Shown: piece after piece, positions 16,942 to 26,319 of the stretch | Position numbering within the stretch: position 1 is the first letter of the stretch | Layout: each line of letters begins with the position of its first letter | Assembly (NCBI GenBank): GCA_001548435.1 | Contig: AP017308.1 | Coordinates: forward strand, 5,341,030-5,405,029 | Source of the DNA: Leptolyngbya sp. NIES-3755 | GTDB lineage: Bacteria; Cyanobacteriota; Cyanobacteriia; Leptolyngbyales; Leptolyngbyaceae | Reading direction: 5' to 3' | DNA length: 64,000 bases | Program-made: the position numbers and the translations under genes | The notes under the pieces: generated by a model | Database searches by the model: none | What the model saw: only the letters and a program-made list of their open reading frames with translations | Told to the model about the DNA's origin: nothing

Positions 16942-17685
16942 ATGTTTAAGCTAAACATGAGATCACCTCCCCGATCAAACCATCATAAAGCGTGGCAGCA
17001 GTGGATTGACGTTCTCTGTCCGTGTCAGCGAGAAGCCATTGCAGAAGCAGTCGGCACATTTACCCTCGTGTTCGCTGGAACGGGAGCGGTTATGGTGAAT
17101 CAGATCAGCAATGGCGCGATTACGCATTTGGGCATCAGTGCGGTGTTTGGTGCAGTGGTTGCGGCGATGATCTACACCTTTGGTCATGTGAGTAGCGCTC
17201 ACTTCAATCCAGCCGTTACGCTGGCATTTTGGGCAAGTGGCTTTTTCCCAAAGCGCAACATCTTCGCCTATATTGCTGCACAGTCGATCGGTGCAATTTT
17301 GGCATCGTTGCTCCTGAGATTGAGTTTTGGAAACATTGCCAAACTGGGCGCAACCCTGCCACTGAATGACAATTGGCTGCAATCGTTTGTCCTAGAAACA
17401 GTGCTGACCTTCATTTTGATGATTGTCATTTTGGGGTCAGGATTAGATCGACGCGCTTCGATCGGGTTTGCCGGACTTGCGATCGGCTTAACGGTCGGTT
17501 TAGAAGCAGCCTTTATGGGACCGATTACTGGAGCGAGTATGAATCCGGTACGATCGTTGGCTCCCGCATTAGTTGGTGGAATTTGGCAGCATCAATGGCT
17601 CTATTGGGTCGCACCGATTTTAGGAGCACAGATCGCCGCGATTGTGTATCGTCAGCTATCGAATAACTTTCAAGATTGTCAATAA
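16942..17685 (+). CDS. MIP-family aquaglyceroporin of the arsenic operon (AqpS-like)
   Basis: 247 residues with six membrane helices and the two half-helix pore motifs: HFNPAVTLAF (NPA) and GASMNPVRSLAPAL (NPV). The second motif has Val where NPA is usual. The ribosome site AGAGGAGG is strong. Adjacent arsC and the absence of arsB or acr3 here suggest the Sinorhizobium-type scheme, in which arsenate is reduced inside the cell and arsenite leaves through the channel. The gene is 13 bases before arsC, so the two are likely cotranscribed and arsenic-induced. Confidence 0.88.
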   Translation: MFKLNMRSPPRSNHHKAWQQWIDVLCPCQREAIAEAVGTFTLVFAGTGAVMVNQISNGAITHLGISAVFGAVVAAMIYTFGHVSSAHFNPAVTLAFWASGFFPKRNIFAYIAAQSIGAILASLLLRLSFGNIAKLGATLPLNDNWLQSFVLETVLTFILMIVILGSGLDRRASIGFAGLAIGLTVGLEAAFMGPITGASMNPVRSLAPALVGGIWQHQWLYWVAPILGAQIAAIVYRQLSNNFQDCQ

Positions 17686-17698
17686 CGGAGAAACAGCA

Positions 17699-18106
17699 AT
17701 GAAACGGGTGATGTTTGTGTGCAAGAAGAATTCAGCACGATCGCAGATGGCGGAAGGCTTTGCCAAGCATTTCGGAGCCGGAAAAATCGAGGTCGTCAGT
17801 TCTGGACTGGAGGCAAGTCAAGTTCGACCAGAAGCGATCGCAACGATGAAAGATGCAGGGATTGATATCAGCACTCAAACCTCAAAAGCATTGAGCGAAT
17901 TCAAACCAGAAGATTTCGATGTGGTAATTTCTCTCTGCGGTTGTGGCGTAAATCTCCCGCCCGAATGGGTCACTCGCGAAGTGTTTGAAGACTGGCAGCT
18001 TGATGATCCCGCAGAACAACCGGAAATTTTCCCGCGTGTACGCGATCAGGTGAAAGAACGGGTAATTGGATTAATCGAATCGCTGGAAACTGCACCTGTT
18101 TCGTGA
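17699..18106 (+). CDS. arsC: Arsenate reductase, LMW-phosphatase fold, cyanobacterial ArsC type
   Basis: 135 residues from ATG at 17699, chosen over an upstream in-frame GTG/ATG because MKRVMFVC is the family start. The phosphate loop is CKKNSARS with Cys8; Cys80 and Cys82 occur in SLCGCG. These are the same three positions described as essential in the Synechocystis enzyme, which uses glutathione/glutaredoxin. It reduces arsenate to arsenite for exit through the neighbouring channel. It sits between the aquaporin and phosphatase genes with 10-13 base gaps. Confidence 0.93.
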   Translation: MKRVMFVCKKNSARSQMAEGFAKHFGAGKIEVVSSGLEASQVRPEAIATMKDAGIDISTQTSKALSEFKPEDFDVVISLCGCGVNLPPEWVTREVFEDWQLDDPAEQPEIFPRVRDQVKERVIGLIESLETAPVS

Positions 18107-18116
18107 GGTATTCTGA

Positions 18117-18572
18117 ATGCAAGAACAAACACAGCCGATTTCAGAGAACCTTTGGTGGGTACTTCCAAATCGACTGGCAGGGATGCGAAAGCCTACTGCG
18201 TCGGAGATTGCTGACTTAAAAACATTAGGGATTGGTGCGATCGTCTCGGTGATGGATGATCCGTCTAATCTTGATTTATACGAGCAAGCAAATCTGCCTT
18301 ATCGCTGGCTACCCACCAAAGGGGGAACCGCTCCAAGCCGAGAACAACTTCAGGAATTTCAAGCATTCGTTGAGCAGCAAAATCAACAAGGAATTGCCGT
18401 TGCTGTTCATTGTACAAGCGGCAATCGTCGCACCGGAACTCTGTTAGCTGCTTACCTAATTAGGTCTGGAGCCGCCGTTGATAATGCAATTCAAAAGATT
18501 GTGCTTGCTAATCCCAAAGCCGAACTTCGAGAAGCACAAATCAGATTCTTGCAAGATCTAGCAGGAGGATAA
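18117..18572 (+). CDS. Dual-specificity/tyrosine-phosphatase-like protein
   Basis: 151 residues. The active-site loop HCTSGNRRTG fits HCx5R(S/T), and the upstream IGAIVSVMDDPSNLDL region resembles the general-acid segment of small dual-specificity phosphatases. It follows arsC by 10 bases and ends 10 bases before the convergent arsH. Such phosphatases are sometimes found in ars operons, but the substrate is unknown. A protein, phosphoarsenate-like or sugar-phosphate substrate are all possible. Confidence 0.8.
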   Translation: MQEQTQPISENLWWVLPNRLAGMRKPTASEIADLKTLGIGAIVSVMDDPSNLDLYEQANLPYRWLPTKGGTAPSREQLQEFQAFVEQQNQQGIAVAVHCTSGNRRTGTLLAAYLIRSGAAVDNAIQKIVLANPKAELREAQIRFLQDLAGG

Positions 18573-18582
18573 GTTCCTTGTC

Positions 18583-19227
18583 TCACTTTACTGATTGACC
18601 TGCAATTGTCGCGGCTTGCTTTGCGATCGCTTCTTTTCGCTCACTGTGTCGATCAGTTAAGTAATCCACCTTGTCCCGCAGCAGCACTGTGAATTTGTAG
18701 AGTTCTTCCATCACATCGACCACGCGATCGCGATAGGACGAGTCTTTCATTGTGCCGTCTTCATTAAATTCTTGATAGGCTTTCGCCACCGAAGATTGAT
18801 TCTGAATCGTAAACATCCGCATCCAGCGACCTAAAACGCGCAATGTATTCACCGCATTGAACGATTGCGACCCGCCACAGACCTGCATGACAGCTAAGGT
18901 TTTTCCTTGTGTGGGTCGAACGGCTCCAATACTCAGCGGAATCCAATCGATCTGCATCTTCAATAGCCCACTCACATTGCCGTGCATCTCTGGGCTTGAC
19001 CACACTTGTCCTTCTGACCACTGACTCAATTCGCGTAGCTCTTGTACCTTAGGATGCGTATCGGGAACGCTGCCCGGTAATGGCAAATCGTGAGGATGAA
19101 AGAACTTTACTTCTGCGCCCATCGCTTCAATGATTCGTGCTGCTTCCTCAGCCAATAAGCGACTGTACGATCGCTCTCGCAATGAGCCATACAGAAACAA
19201 GATTCTCGGCTTGTGATCAAAACTCAT
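18583..19227 (-). CDS. arsH: ArsH, organoarsenical-oxidising flavoprotein
   Basis: 214 residues from ATG at 19227, which follows a clear GAGGAGGAA ribosome site. The ORF could be extended five residues upstream, but that start would overlap the site. Family blocks include [19 protein letters not shown] (FMN phosphate loop), [20 protein letters not shown] and [18 protein letters not shown]. ArsH is an NADPH-FMN reductase that oxidises trivalent organoarsenicals. It forms an operon with the second arsR 24 bases upstream and converges on the aquaporin-arsC genes. Confidence 0.94.
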   Translation of the reverse strand: MSFDHKPRILFLYGSLRERSYSRLLAEEAARIIEAMGAEVKFFHPHDLPLPGSVPDTHPKVQELRELSQWSEGQVWSSPEMHGNVSGLLKMQIDWIPLSIGAVRPTQGKTLAVMQVCGGSQSFNAVNTLRVLGRWMRMFTIQNQSSVAKAYQEFNEDGTMKDSSYRDRVVDVMEELYKFTVLLRDKVDYLTDRHSERKEAIAKQAATIAGQSVK

Positions 19228-19251
19228 AGTTCCTCCTCTCATAAAGTCTCT

Positions 19252-19581
19252 CTATTCGCAACTGCCAGACTTCCTGTCACACCAAACATCAGGATCAGCC
19301 TTGCAGCAGTCCTCGGTCAAAAATGCCAGCAATGCCTCTGTGCCTTGCCAATCGATCGCATAAAACACCTGTCGCTGCACCCGCCACGATCGCACTAAGC
19401 CTGCTTGTTCAAGTTGAGCCAAATGCCGCGACAACGTAGAAGGGTTTGCTTCTAGCTGTGTGGCAATTTCTCCCGCAGGTAGCCCGTTGGGTCCTGTGCG
19501 AACGAGAAGACGATACAACTCTAGTCGCGTCTCCTGAGCCAAGGCGGAAAGCGCATCGATTGCAGTTTTAATTTCCATCAT
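19252..19581 (-). CDS. ArsR-family repressor with C-terminal cysteine cluster
   Basis: 109 residues from ATG at 19581 (or the next codon). The fold reads ALSALAQETRLELYRLLVRT, then AGEIATQLEANPSTLSRHLAQ. The recognition helix lacks the CxCxxC site of the first ArsR. Instead the C terminus carries CCKADPDVWC and a last Cys, like the CadC-unrelated ArsR subtypes in which C-terminal Cys pairs bind arsenite. It is the first gene of the arsR2-arsH operon and probably regulates it. Confidence 0.88.
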   Translation of the reverse strand: MMEIKTAIDALSALAQETRLELYRLLVRTGPNGLPAGEIATQLEANPSTLSRHLAQLEQAGLVRSWRVQRQVFYAIDWQGTEALLAFLTEDCCKADPDVWCDRKSGSCE

Positions 19582-19726
19582 TAAACAATAGCACAATTGT
19601 ACAAATACGCAAATATAAAACCATAATAGACAGTCTCACGAGTGCTACACGAACAAAGAGACTGATGATTTCCCGATCGCGTTCTCATGCGCCACAAATC
19701 TGCCACTCAGGATAGGTCCGATTGTC

Positions 19727-20674
19727 CTATACTTGCAGCATTTCAGGATATTCCAACAGCATTTCATCGTAGGTTAAGCTATCGCCCTCTACTTGCGGTG
19801 TCCATTGCAGTTCAAACCGCATCAGATAGTCGGGATTGAGACTGGAAAGTTGATAAAGAACATCTTTTAGAGCTTCAGTGGTTCGGATTTCAGAGAACAA
19901 AGGCTTGTCATCTGCGGTTCCAATCAGCAAAGTCACCACAATATAAGAAGCGGGATCTTTGTCTGGATCAAGCTCGAACTCTTTTTGGACTAACTTACCG
20001 TTTGCATTGGTGAGTGTTTCTGTCGTGTATTTCGTGCGTTCAGCGATCGACAATTGATTAAAGGCTTTCTCCGCTTCATCTCGCGTTTTCACCGTCTTGG
20101 AACTTGCTTGAACATGGCTCCAATTTTCTGGCATTCTCAACAGGGCTAATGCTGCCTCTTGCAATTCTGCATGAAGTCCCTCAACTGTCTCTGTATCTGC
20201 TGATTGAACAATTTCAGCGAGTTGAGGTTGAATTGCGCGACCTTCTGCTAACAATCCCACCTGAACTTTGGTCACGGTCACTGTATCATTTTCAAGCTCA
20301 CCACCTTTTTTCTTACCCGCCTTGAGCAGATACCAAACAAAGAAACCTGCACCCCCAATCAGAATCAGTGCCACGATGAGCAAGACAATGCTGCCGCCAC
20401 CGTAGTAGGAGCCACCATAGCCACCGCCGTAGTAAACACCACCGCCAGACGATCGAGGCGCGACTGATCCACCTGAATCTGATCCACCGCTGCGATTTGA
20501 GCCACCCGAAGAAGGACGACTAAACGATCCGCCTCCGCTGCGTCCTCCACTGCGTCTGGCATACGCCGCAGAATCAAGGAGCATCTCAGACGATCGCAGC
20601 GGCATCGGAATCTGGAGCGAGTTTAATAGAGCAGTACTCGCAAGGGTGGCACACAGGAGAGGGAATTTTTTCAT
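19727..20674 (-). CDS. DUF1517 family protein, single membrane span with Gly/Ser-rich region
   Basis: 315 residues. After a signal-like start (LLCATLASTALLNSL) comes a low-complexity stretch rich in Ser, Gly, Arg and Tyr (residues 40-94). One membrane helix follows (IVLLIVALILIGGAGFFVWYLL), then a soluble C-terminal domain with DPASYIVVTLLIGTADDKPL. This arrangement is typical of DUF1517 proteins of cyanobacteria and chloroplasts, of unknown function. It begins three bases after the trmD stop on the same strand, so the two are probably cotranscribed. Confidence 0.85.
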   Translation of the reverse strand: MKKFPLLCATLASTALLNSLQIPMPLRSSEMLLDSAAYARRSGGRSGGGSFSRPSSGGSNRSGGSDSGGSVAPRSSGGGVYYGGGYGGSYYGGGSIVLLIVALILIGGAGFFVWYLLKAGKKKGGELENDTVTVTKVQVGLLAEGRAIQPQLAEIVQSADTETVEGLHAELQEAALALLRMPENWSHVQASSKTVKTRDEAEKAFNQLSIAERTKYTTETLTNANGKLVQKEFELDPDKDPASYIVVTLLIGTADDKPLFSEIRTTEALKDVLYQLSSLNPDYLMRFELQWTPQVEGDSLTYDEMLLEYPEMLQV

Positions 20675-20677
20675 GAT

Positions 20678-21397
20678 TCAGGGATTAATCTCATCTTGTT
20701 CATTTTGCCCGGTTTGCTCTAACCAGCATTGGTACAAATCCGGACGGCGGAGACGGGTTCGCTCAATTTGTTGTTGAGTGCGCCATTGATCGATCGCAGC
20801 GTGATTGCCCGATCGCAAAACGGCAGGAACCTCTAATCCTCTAAACACAGGCGGACGAGTATATTGCGGATAATCGAGTAAACCCGCTTCAAAACTCTCG
20901 AATTTCAGCGAATCTTCTTTCCCGATCGCACCCGGCAACAGACGAATGGTTCCATTTAATAATGCTAACGCTGGAATTTCTCCACAGGTCAGAACAAAAT
21001 CCCCCAGCGAAACTTCTCGCGTCACTAGATTCATCACGCGTTCGTCAATGCCTTCGTAATGTCCACAAATGATGACAATCTGATCGAAATTTGTCGAAAA
21101 TTCTTTCAGCATGGATTGTTGCATTGGCTCACCTTGCGGAGTTACAAAAATCACTTCGCGTCTGGGCAAGGCGGGTAAAGATTCCACCGCAGCAAAAATT
21201 GGCTCAGGCTTAATCAACATGCCAACCCCGCCGCCATAAGGCTCATCGTCTACTCGGCGATGTTTATCCACCGCGAAATCCCGTGGATTGGTTAAGTAAA
21301 CCTCAGCAATTTGTTTCGCCAACGCCTTCCCCAGTAGCCCAGATTTTAGGGGCGACTCAAAAAAATCGGGAAATAACGTCACAATATCGAAGCGCAT
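20678..21397 (-). CDS. trmD: tRNA (guanine-N1)-methyltransferase TrmD
   Basis: 239 residues, standard length. It methylates G37 of tRNAs to prevent frameshifting. Visible motifs: MRFDIVTLFPDFFESPLKSG, DDEPYGGGVGMLIKPEP, the trefoil-knot segment CGHYEGIDERV with SLGDFVLTCGEIPAL, and YPQYTRPPVFRG. All conserved parts of the knot and active site are present. The gene precedes the DUF1517 gene by three bases. It is not next to rimM, rplS or rpsP here. Confidence 0.97.
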   Translation of the reverse strand: MRFDIVTLFPDFFESPLKSGLLGKALAKQIAEVYLTNPRDFAVDKHRRVDDEPYGGGVGMLIKPEPIFAAVESLPALPRREVIFVTPQGEPMQQSMLKEFSTNFDQIVIICGHYEGIDERVMNLVTREVSLGDFVLTCGEIPALALLNGTIRLLPGAIGKEDSLKFESFEAGLLDYPQYTRPPVFRGLEVPAVLRSGNHAAIDQWRTQQQIERTRLRRPDLYQCWLEQTGQNEQDEINP

Positions 21398-21560
21398 ATT
21401 TTTAGAATTGCATTAACAAAGAATTAATAATTTGGCATGATTGAAAGTCATAGAAACGACGATCGCACAATTTCAATACTTGATGTCAACCTGGCTCACT
21501 TGATCCTAAACTGAATTCTCGATCGTCATTCGCCCTCCGTTCTTCTATTCTTCATCCTTC

Positions 21561-22439
21561 ATGCTAGAGTCAGTCTTGCAATCGTTGAAACCGCAGATGC
21601 CTCAATCCCTCAAGACCGCCATTATGGTGATTGGCGGCGCAGAAGATAAACTTCACGGTCGAGAGATTCTCCGTGACTTCTTTTGGCGTTCAGGAGGGAG
21701 TGATGCCCGCATCGCCATTATTCCATCCGCTTCGCGTGAACCCGTCGTGATTGGGGATCGTTACCAAACGATTTTCACGGATATGGGGGCACAAGAAGCC
21801 AAGGTGCTGAATATTCTCGATCGCGCTCAGGGGGAACTCCCAGAGTTGCAGGAGTATGTCAGTGAGTGTACTGGAGTGTTTCTAACCGGGGGCGATCAGT
21901 TGCGGCTGTGTGGCTTGCTCTCGGATACGCCGGTGATGGATATTGTGCGATCGCGATCTCAGTCGGGAGAGATTACGCTGGCGGGAACCAGTGCGGGCGC
22001 GGCGGTGATGGGGTATCACATGATTGCGGGGGGTGGCAGTGGAGAATCGCCGAATCATTCCCTGGTGGATATGACGCTCGGATTGGGGATCATTCCAGAA
22101 GTTCTGGTCGATCAGCATTTCCACAATCGGAACCGGATGGCGCGGCTGATGAGCGCGATCGTGGCACATCCAACGCTTTTGGGCATTGGGATCGATGAAG
22201 ATACCTGTGCGCTGTTTGAAGGCGATGGAATTCTTCAGGTGCTTGGAAAGGGCGCGGTGACGATCATTGATCCGGGTGAGATGACCTATACGAATCAGGC
22301 AGACATTGGAAAAACTGATCCGCTGTGTATGGGAAATTTGCGGCTGCATGTTTTGAGTGCGGGTTGTCGATTTGACTTACGCAAGCGATCGATGCTGATT
22401 CGGAATTCTCGGAAGTCGCCTTTCTGGGATCGGGGATAG
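21561..22439 (+). CDS. cphB: Cyanophycinase
   Basis: 292 residues. It is the serine-type peptidase that cuts cyanophycin to beta-Asp-Arg dipeptides. The nucleophile lies in LAGTSAGAAVMGYHMIAGG, with the partner motifs VDQHFHNRNRMARLM and GIGIDEDTCALF. The first 20 residues (MLESVLQSLKPQMPQSLKTA) are a short extension before the core. The gene lies 246 bases before cphA on the same strand, the usual order in cyanobacteria, so storage and release of the nitrogen polymer are encoded together. Confidence 0.96.
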   Translation: MLESVLQSLKPQMPQSLKTAIMVIGGAEDKLHGREILRDFFWRSGGSDARIAIIPSASREPVVIGDRYQTIFTDMGAQEAKVLNILDRAQGELPELQEYVSECTGVFLTGGDQLRLCGLLSDTPVMDIVRSRSQSGEITLAGTSAGAAVMGYHMIAGGGSGESPNHSLVDMTLGLGIIPEVLVDQHFHNRNRMARLMSAIVAHPTLLGIGIDEDTCALFEGDGILQVLGKGAVTIIDPGEMTYTNQADIGKTDPLCMGNLRLHVLSAGCRFDLRKRSMLIRNSRKSPFWDRG

Positions 22440-22685
22440 ATGGATGTTTTGAACACAAATCGATCGAGAAGTCTGGTATCGTGCCGTCAGAAGCCGTTTC
22501 GCATTGGCACAGTTTTTGAGCTAAATTACGACTTTCGGGGGCAACAGTTCTTTACATAAACTGTTTACCATGAACAAATGAACGCTGAGATTGCCCCTGA
22601 CACTAGGAAGTTGGTCTTAAGGCTAATTTTCTGATTTCGAGTTTCCTGCACCCAATTACAGCCAGTATCCCTGAATTAAACCTTT

Positions 22686-25388
22686 ATGAAGATACTCAAA
22701 GTTCAAACGTTACGCGGACCCAATTACTGGAGCATTCGTCGCCACAAAGTTGTTTTAATGCGCCTGGATTTGGAGGAACTGGCTGAGACTCCTTCTAATT
22801 TGATTCCTGGGTTTTATGAGGGTTTGGTCGAGTTGTTGCCTTCGTTGGTGGATCATTTTTGCTCTCCGGGCTACCGGGGCGGCTTTCTGGAACGGATGCG
22901 CGAAGGCACAATGATGGGGCATATCATCGAACATGTGGCGTTAGAGCTTCAAGAACTCTCAGGAATGCCGGTGGGATTTGGGCGGACTCGTGAAACGGCT
23001 GAACCAGGGATTTACCAAGTCGCGATCGAGTACATCCACGAAAAGGCGGGACGGTATGCTGCTAGAGCCGCTGTGAGAATTTGCCAAACGATCGTTGAAA
23101 CTGGACATTATCCGAAAGACGAGCTACAGCAAGATTTGAAAGATCTGCTCGATATTGCAGCGGAATGCTCGTTAGGTCCAAGTACAGAGACATTAGTAAA
23201 AGAAGCTGAATCGCGGAATATTCCTTGGATGGAATTGGGAGCGCGATCGATGATCCAACTCGGTTTTGGTGTGCATCAAAAGCGGATTCAAGCCACTTTA
23301 AGTAACCACACTGGAATTCTCGGCGTTGAGCTTGCTTCGGATAAAGAAGGCACAAAACAAATGCTGCGATCGGCAGGTGTGCCTGTTCCTCGTGGGACGG
23401 TAATTAACTATCTCGATGAATTGGAAGATGCGATCGAGGAAGTGGGTGGCTATCCGATTGTGGTCAAACCGCTGAATGGCAATCATGGTCGTGGGATCAC
23501 GATTAATATTACGAGTTGGCAACAAGCAGAAGCAGCTTACGATGCCGCGAAAGAAGTTTCTCGATCGGTGATTATTGAGCGGTTCTATCAAGGACGTGAT
23601 CATCGAGTTTTAGTCGTGAATGGAAAAGTCGTTGCGGTGGCTGAACGGGTTCCGGCTCACGTGGTTGGAAATGGTCGATCGACGATTCAAGCGTTAATCG
23701 ATGAAACGAACCGTGATCCGCGTCGAGGAACAGGACACGATAATGTTTTGACGAAAATTGAAGTCGATCGAACTTCTTGGGAGTTGTTAGAGCAAAAAGG
23801 ATATGACTTAGAAACGGTGTTGCCTGAAGGTGAAATCTGTTATCTCAGAGCCACAGCGAACTTAAGTACGGGGGGAATTGCTATCGATCGAACCGATGTG
23901 ATTCACCCTGAAAATATTTGGCTCGCTCAGCGAGTGGTAAAAATCATTGGTCTAGACATTGCTGGAATTGATGTCGTGACGGATGACATTACGAAGCCAT
24001 TACGTGAAATGGATGGCGTAATCGTTGAAGTGAATGCCGCTCCTGGCTTTAGAATGCACGTTTCACCGAGTGAAGGAATTCCTCGCAATGTTGCAGAACC
24101 CGTGATCGATATGTTGTTTCCACAGCGGAGCAACGGACGAATTCCGATCATCGCGATTACTGGCACCAATGGAAAAACAACGACCACTCGTTTAATTGCT
24201 CATTTGTTTAAGCAAACAAACCAAGTCGTCGGTTACACCACTACAGATGGAACTTACATTGGTGAATATCTCGTTGAACCCGGAGATAATACGGGACCTC
24301 AAAGTGCACAATTAATTCTGCAAGATCCAACGGTTGAAGTCGCAGTGCTGGAAAGTGCGAGAGGTGGAATTCTACGATCGGGCTTAGCCTTCAATGCTTG
24401 TGATGTGGGCGTAGTGCTCAACGTTGCAGCAGATCACTTAGGACTGGGTGACATTAACTCGATCGAAGAAATGGCGCGAGTCAAAAGCGTTGTTGCTGAA
24501 TCGGCACTCCCCAAAGGCTATGTCGTCTTAAATGCTGATGATCCCTTAGTCTCTGCAATGGCAAGTCGAGCTACGGCGCAGATTGCTTATTTTTCGATGA
24601 ATCCAGAGAATGAACTGATTCGATCGCATACTCAGCGCGGTGGATTAGCAGCCGTTTACGAGAATGGCTATCTCTCGATTCTCAAAGGAGATTGGACCTT
24701 GAGAATTGAACAAGCAATCCATGTTCCACTGACATTAGGTGGACGTGCACCCTTTATGATTGCAAATGCTCTCGCAGCAAGTTTGGCGGCATTTGCTCAA
24801 GGCATTCGGATCGAAGATATTCGGGCGGCATTGATGACTTTCCAAGCGTCGAGCAAACAAACACCGGGACGGATGAATCTATTCAGCCTTGGACATTTCC
24901 ATGTGTTGATCGATTACGCACACAACCCGCATAGCTATCAAGCCCTCGGTGGATTTGTGCAGAACTGGAAAGAAGGAGAGCGCATCGGTGTGGTGGGTGC
25001 ACCGGGCGATCGACGCGATGAAGACTTTGTGCTGTTGGGACAACTCTCAGCCGAATTGTTCGATCGCATCATTATCAAAGAAGACGATGACAACCGAGGA
25101 CGCGATCGCGGAAATACGGCTGCCTTTATCGAGCAAGGACTCAAAGCAACGAAACCGGATGCTCGATATGAAACGATTCTGGATGAAACGACTGCCATTC
25201 AAGCTGCATTAGATAGTGCAACCCCTGGAAGTTTAGTGGTGATTCTGCCTGAAAGTGTGACGAGAGCGATCAAGATCATCGAAGAGCGTCATGCAGTCCA
25301 GGTCATGACTCCGGTAGCAACGGTGAGTGATATGAATCATCCGCGATCGCAACTTGTGCCCTCCCGTGAGGCAATTCCAACTTCCTAA
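22686..25388 (+). CDS. cphA: Cyanophycin synthetase
   Basis: 900 residues, close to the expected 870-900. The N-terminal domain starts MKILKVQTLRGPNYWSIRRH. The central ATP-grasp domain (PIVVKPLNGNHGRGITINI, IIERFYQGRDHRVLVVNG) adds Asp. The C-terminal Mur-ligase-like domain (AITGTNGKTTTTRLIAHLF, DYAHNPHSYQALGGF, GAPGDRRDEDF) adds Arg. It makes multi-L-arginyl-poly-L-aspartate, the nitrogen reserve. The end of the protein is followed by a strong hairpin. No internal breaks are seen. Confidence 0.97.
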   Translation: MKILKVQTLRGPNYWSIRRHKVVLMRLDLEELAETPSNLIPGFYEGLVELLPSLVDHFCSPGYRGGFLERMREGTMMGHIIEHVALELQELSGMPVGFGRTRETAEPGIYQVAIEYIHEKAGRYAARAAVRICQTIVETGHYPKDELQQDLKDLLDIAAECSLGPSTETLVKEAESRNIPWMELGARSMIQLGFGVHQKRIQATLSNHTGILGVELASDKEGTKQMLRSAGVPVPRGTVINYLDELEDAIEEVGGYPIVVKPLNGNHGRGITINITSWQQAEAAYDAAKEVSRSVIIERFYQGRDHRVLVVNGKVVAVAERVPAHVVGNGRSTIQALIDETNRDPRRGTGHDNVLTKIEVDRTSWELLEQKGYDLETVLPEGEICYLRATANLSTGGIAIDRTDVIHPENIWLAQRVVKIIGLDIAGIDVVTDDITKPLREMDGVIVEVNAAPGFRMHVSPSEGIPRNVAEPVIDMLFPQRSNGRIPIIAITGTNGKTTTTRLIAHLFKQTNQVVGYTTTDGTYIGEYLVEPGDNTGPQSAQLILQDPTVEVAVLESARGGILRSGLAFNACDVGVVLNVAADHLGLGDINSIEEMARVKSVVAESALPKGYVVLNADDPLVSAMASRATAQIAYFSMNPENELIRSHTQRGGLAAVYENGYLSILKGDWTLRIEQAIHVPLTLGGRAPFMIANALAASLAAFAQGIRIEDIRAALMTFQASSKQTPGRMNLFSLGHFHVLIDYAHNPHSYQALGGFVQNWKEGERIGVVGAPGDRRDEDFVLLGQLSAELFDRIIIKEDDDNRGRDRGNTAAFIEQGLKATKPDARYETILDETTAIQAALDSATPGSLVVILPESVTRAIKIIEERHAVQVMTPVATVSDMNHPRSQLVPSREAIPTS

Positions 25389-25400
25389 ACGTCCTGCATA

Positions 25401-25435
25401 GAGACGCGATCGTGCAATCGTTCCAATCGCGTCTC
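25401..25435 (+). terminator. Hairpin after cphA
   Basis: A 10-bp perfect stem GAGACGCGAT/ATCGCGTCTC around a 15-base loop, 12 bases after the cphA stop. It lacks a following U tract, so it may stabilise the 3' end rather than act as a classic terminator. Confidence 0.55.
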
Positions 25436-25582
25436 AATCATCAAATTGTTAAATAAAAATTTTATTCATCTGACAAAGACAAAGGTGGGGATATACTACC
25501 TCCGTACCTAAAAACGTCGATCGACTCTTTCTTCACCGTTGATCGAACAAACCAAAGCTTAGAAGCTCTAGGAGATACGAGC

Positions 25583-25852
25583 ATGAATATTCTTGCATGG
25601 GCTGTACTTGGAATTGTGGCAGGCGCGATCGCAAAACTGATCTATCCTGGACGGCAAGGTGGCGGCATCTTCAGCACGATGATCTTAGGCATCATCGGTT
25701 CATTCTTGGGAGGTAGCTTATTCTCTCTGCTGACTCAGGGAACGATTAGTTTATCCGCTGCTGGATTCAGTTTGCCCGGATTAGTCGTGGCTGTACTTGG
25801 AGCGATGATTGCTATCTTCTTGTGGGGACTCGTCACCCGTAGCGCTGCCTAA
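25583..25852 (+). CDS. GlsB/YeaQ/YmgE-family stress-response membrane protein
   Basis: 89 residues with three hydrophobic segments and the family patterns ILAWAVLGIVAGAIAKLIYP, then GRQGGGIFSTMILGIIGSFL and a C-terminal VLGAMIAIFLWGL. These small membrane proteins (transglycosylase-associated family) are often stress-induced. The ribosome site AGGAGA is good. A strong terminator follows at 25885, so the gene is its own transcription unit. Confidence 0.9.
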   Translation: MNILAWAVLGIVAGAIAKLIYPGRQGGGIFSTMILGIIGSFLGGSLFSLLTQGTISLSAAGFSLPGLVVAVLGAMIAIFLWGLVTRSAA

Positions 25853-25884
25853 ATTTCGATCAAAGACTTCTTCATTGTGTGTGT

Positions 25885-25943
25885 GGGATCGCCGAACGGT
25901 TACTGTCATGAGACAGAGAGACGACGGGCGATCCCTTCTTTTT
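25885..25943 (+). terminator. Rho-independent terminator
   Basis: A 9-bp stem GGGATCGCC/GGCGATCCC encloses a long, partly paired loop and is followed by TTCTTTTT. It ends the gene at 25583-25852. Confidence 0.75.
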
Positions 25944-26013
25944 AGTAGAGGTCAAGCTCCTTTCTCACCGCGTATTCTGTATCTCATTAAGACGCGAGTT
26001 AGAGAGAGCAGCT

Positions 26014-26277
26014 ATGAGATACCTTGGACAGCACGTTGAAATTACCGAACAAGATGCAGGCTGGATTGGAATTTGGTGGCACGAAGGTGGCATGATTCAG
26101 CTTGGCTTTTTCTCGAATGCGCCTGATGCTTGGCAAGCTGTGACTGAATTAATTCAGCGCGATTTAGCGGTTCGTTGCTTGTTGGGGGTGATTGATGAAT
26201 GGCGCGATCGCGAAAAAATTGATGATGTCGAATACGCTTTGGGTGTGAACTCTCTAGTCGAATTTGTTCTAGCATAA
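26014..26277 (+). CDS. Hypothetical small soluble protein
   Basis: 87 residues, MRYLGQHVEITEQDAGWIGI and a further 67 residues rich in Trp and acidic residues. No signal peptide, membrane helix or known motif is seen. It is the first gene of a three-gene neighbourhood with the glycosyltransferase 42 bases downstream. I do not recognise the family. The intact frame with typical codon use makes a real gene likely. Confidence 0.6.
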   Translation: MRYLGQHVEITEQDAGWIGIWWHEGGMIQLGFFSNAPDAWQAVTELIQRDLAVRCLLGVIDEWRDREKIDDVEYALGVNSLVEFVLA

Positions 26278-26319
26278 GATTAATTCTACTTTTACGATCG
26301 CGAAATCCCAAAAAAACTG

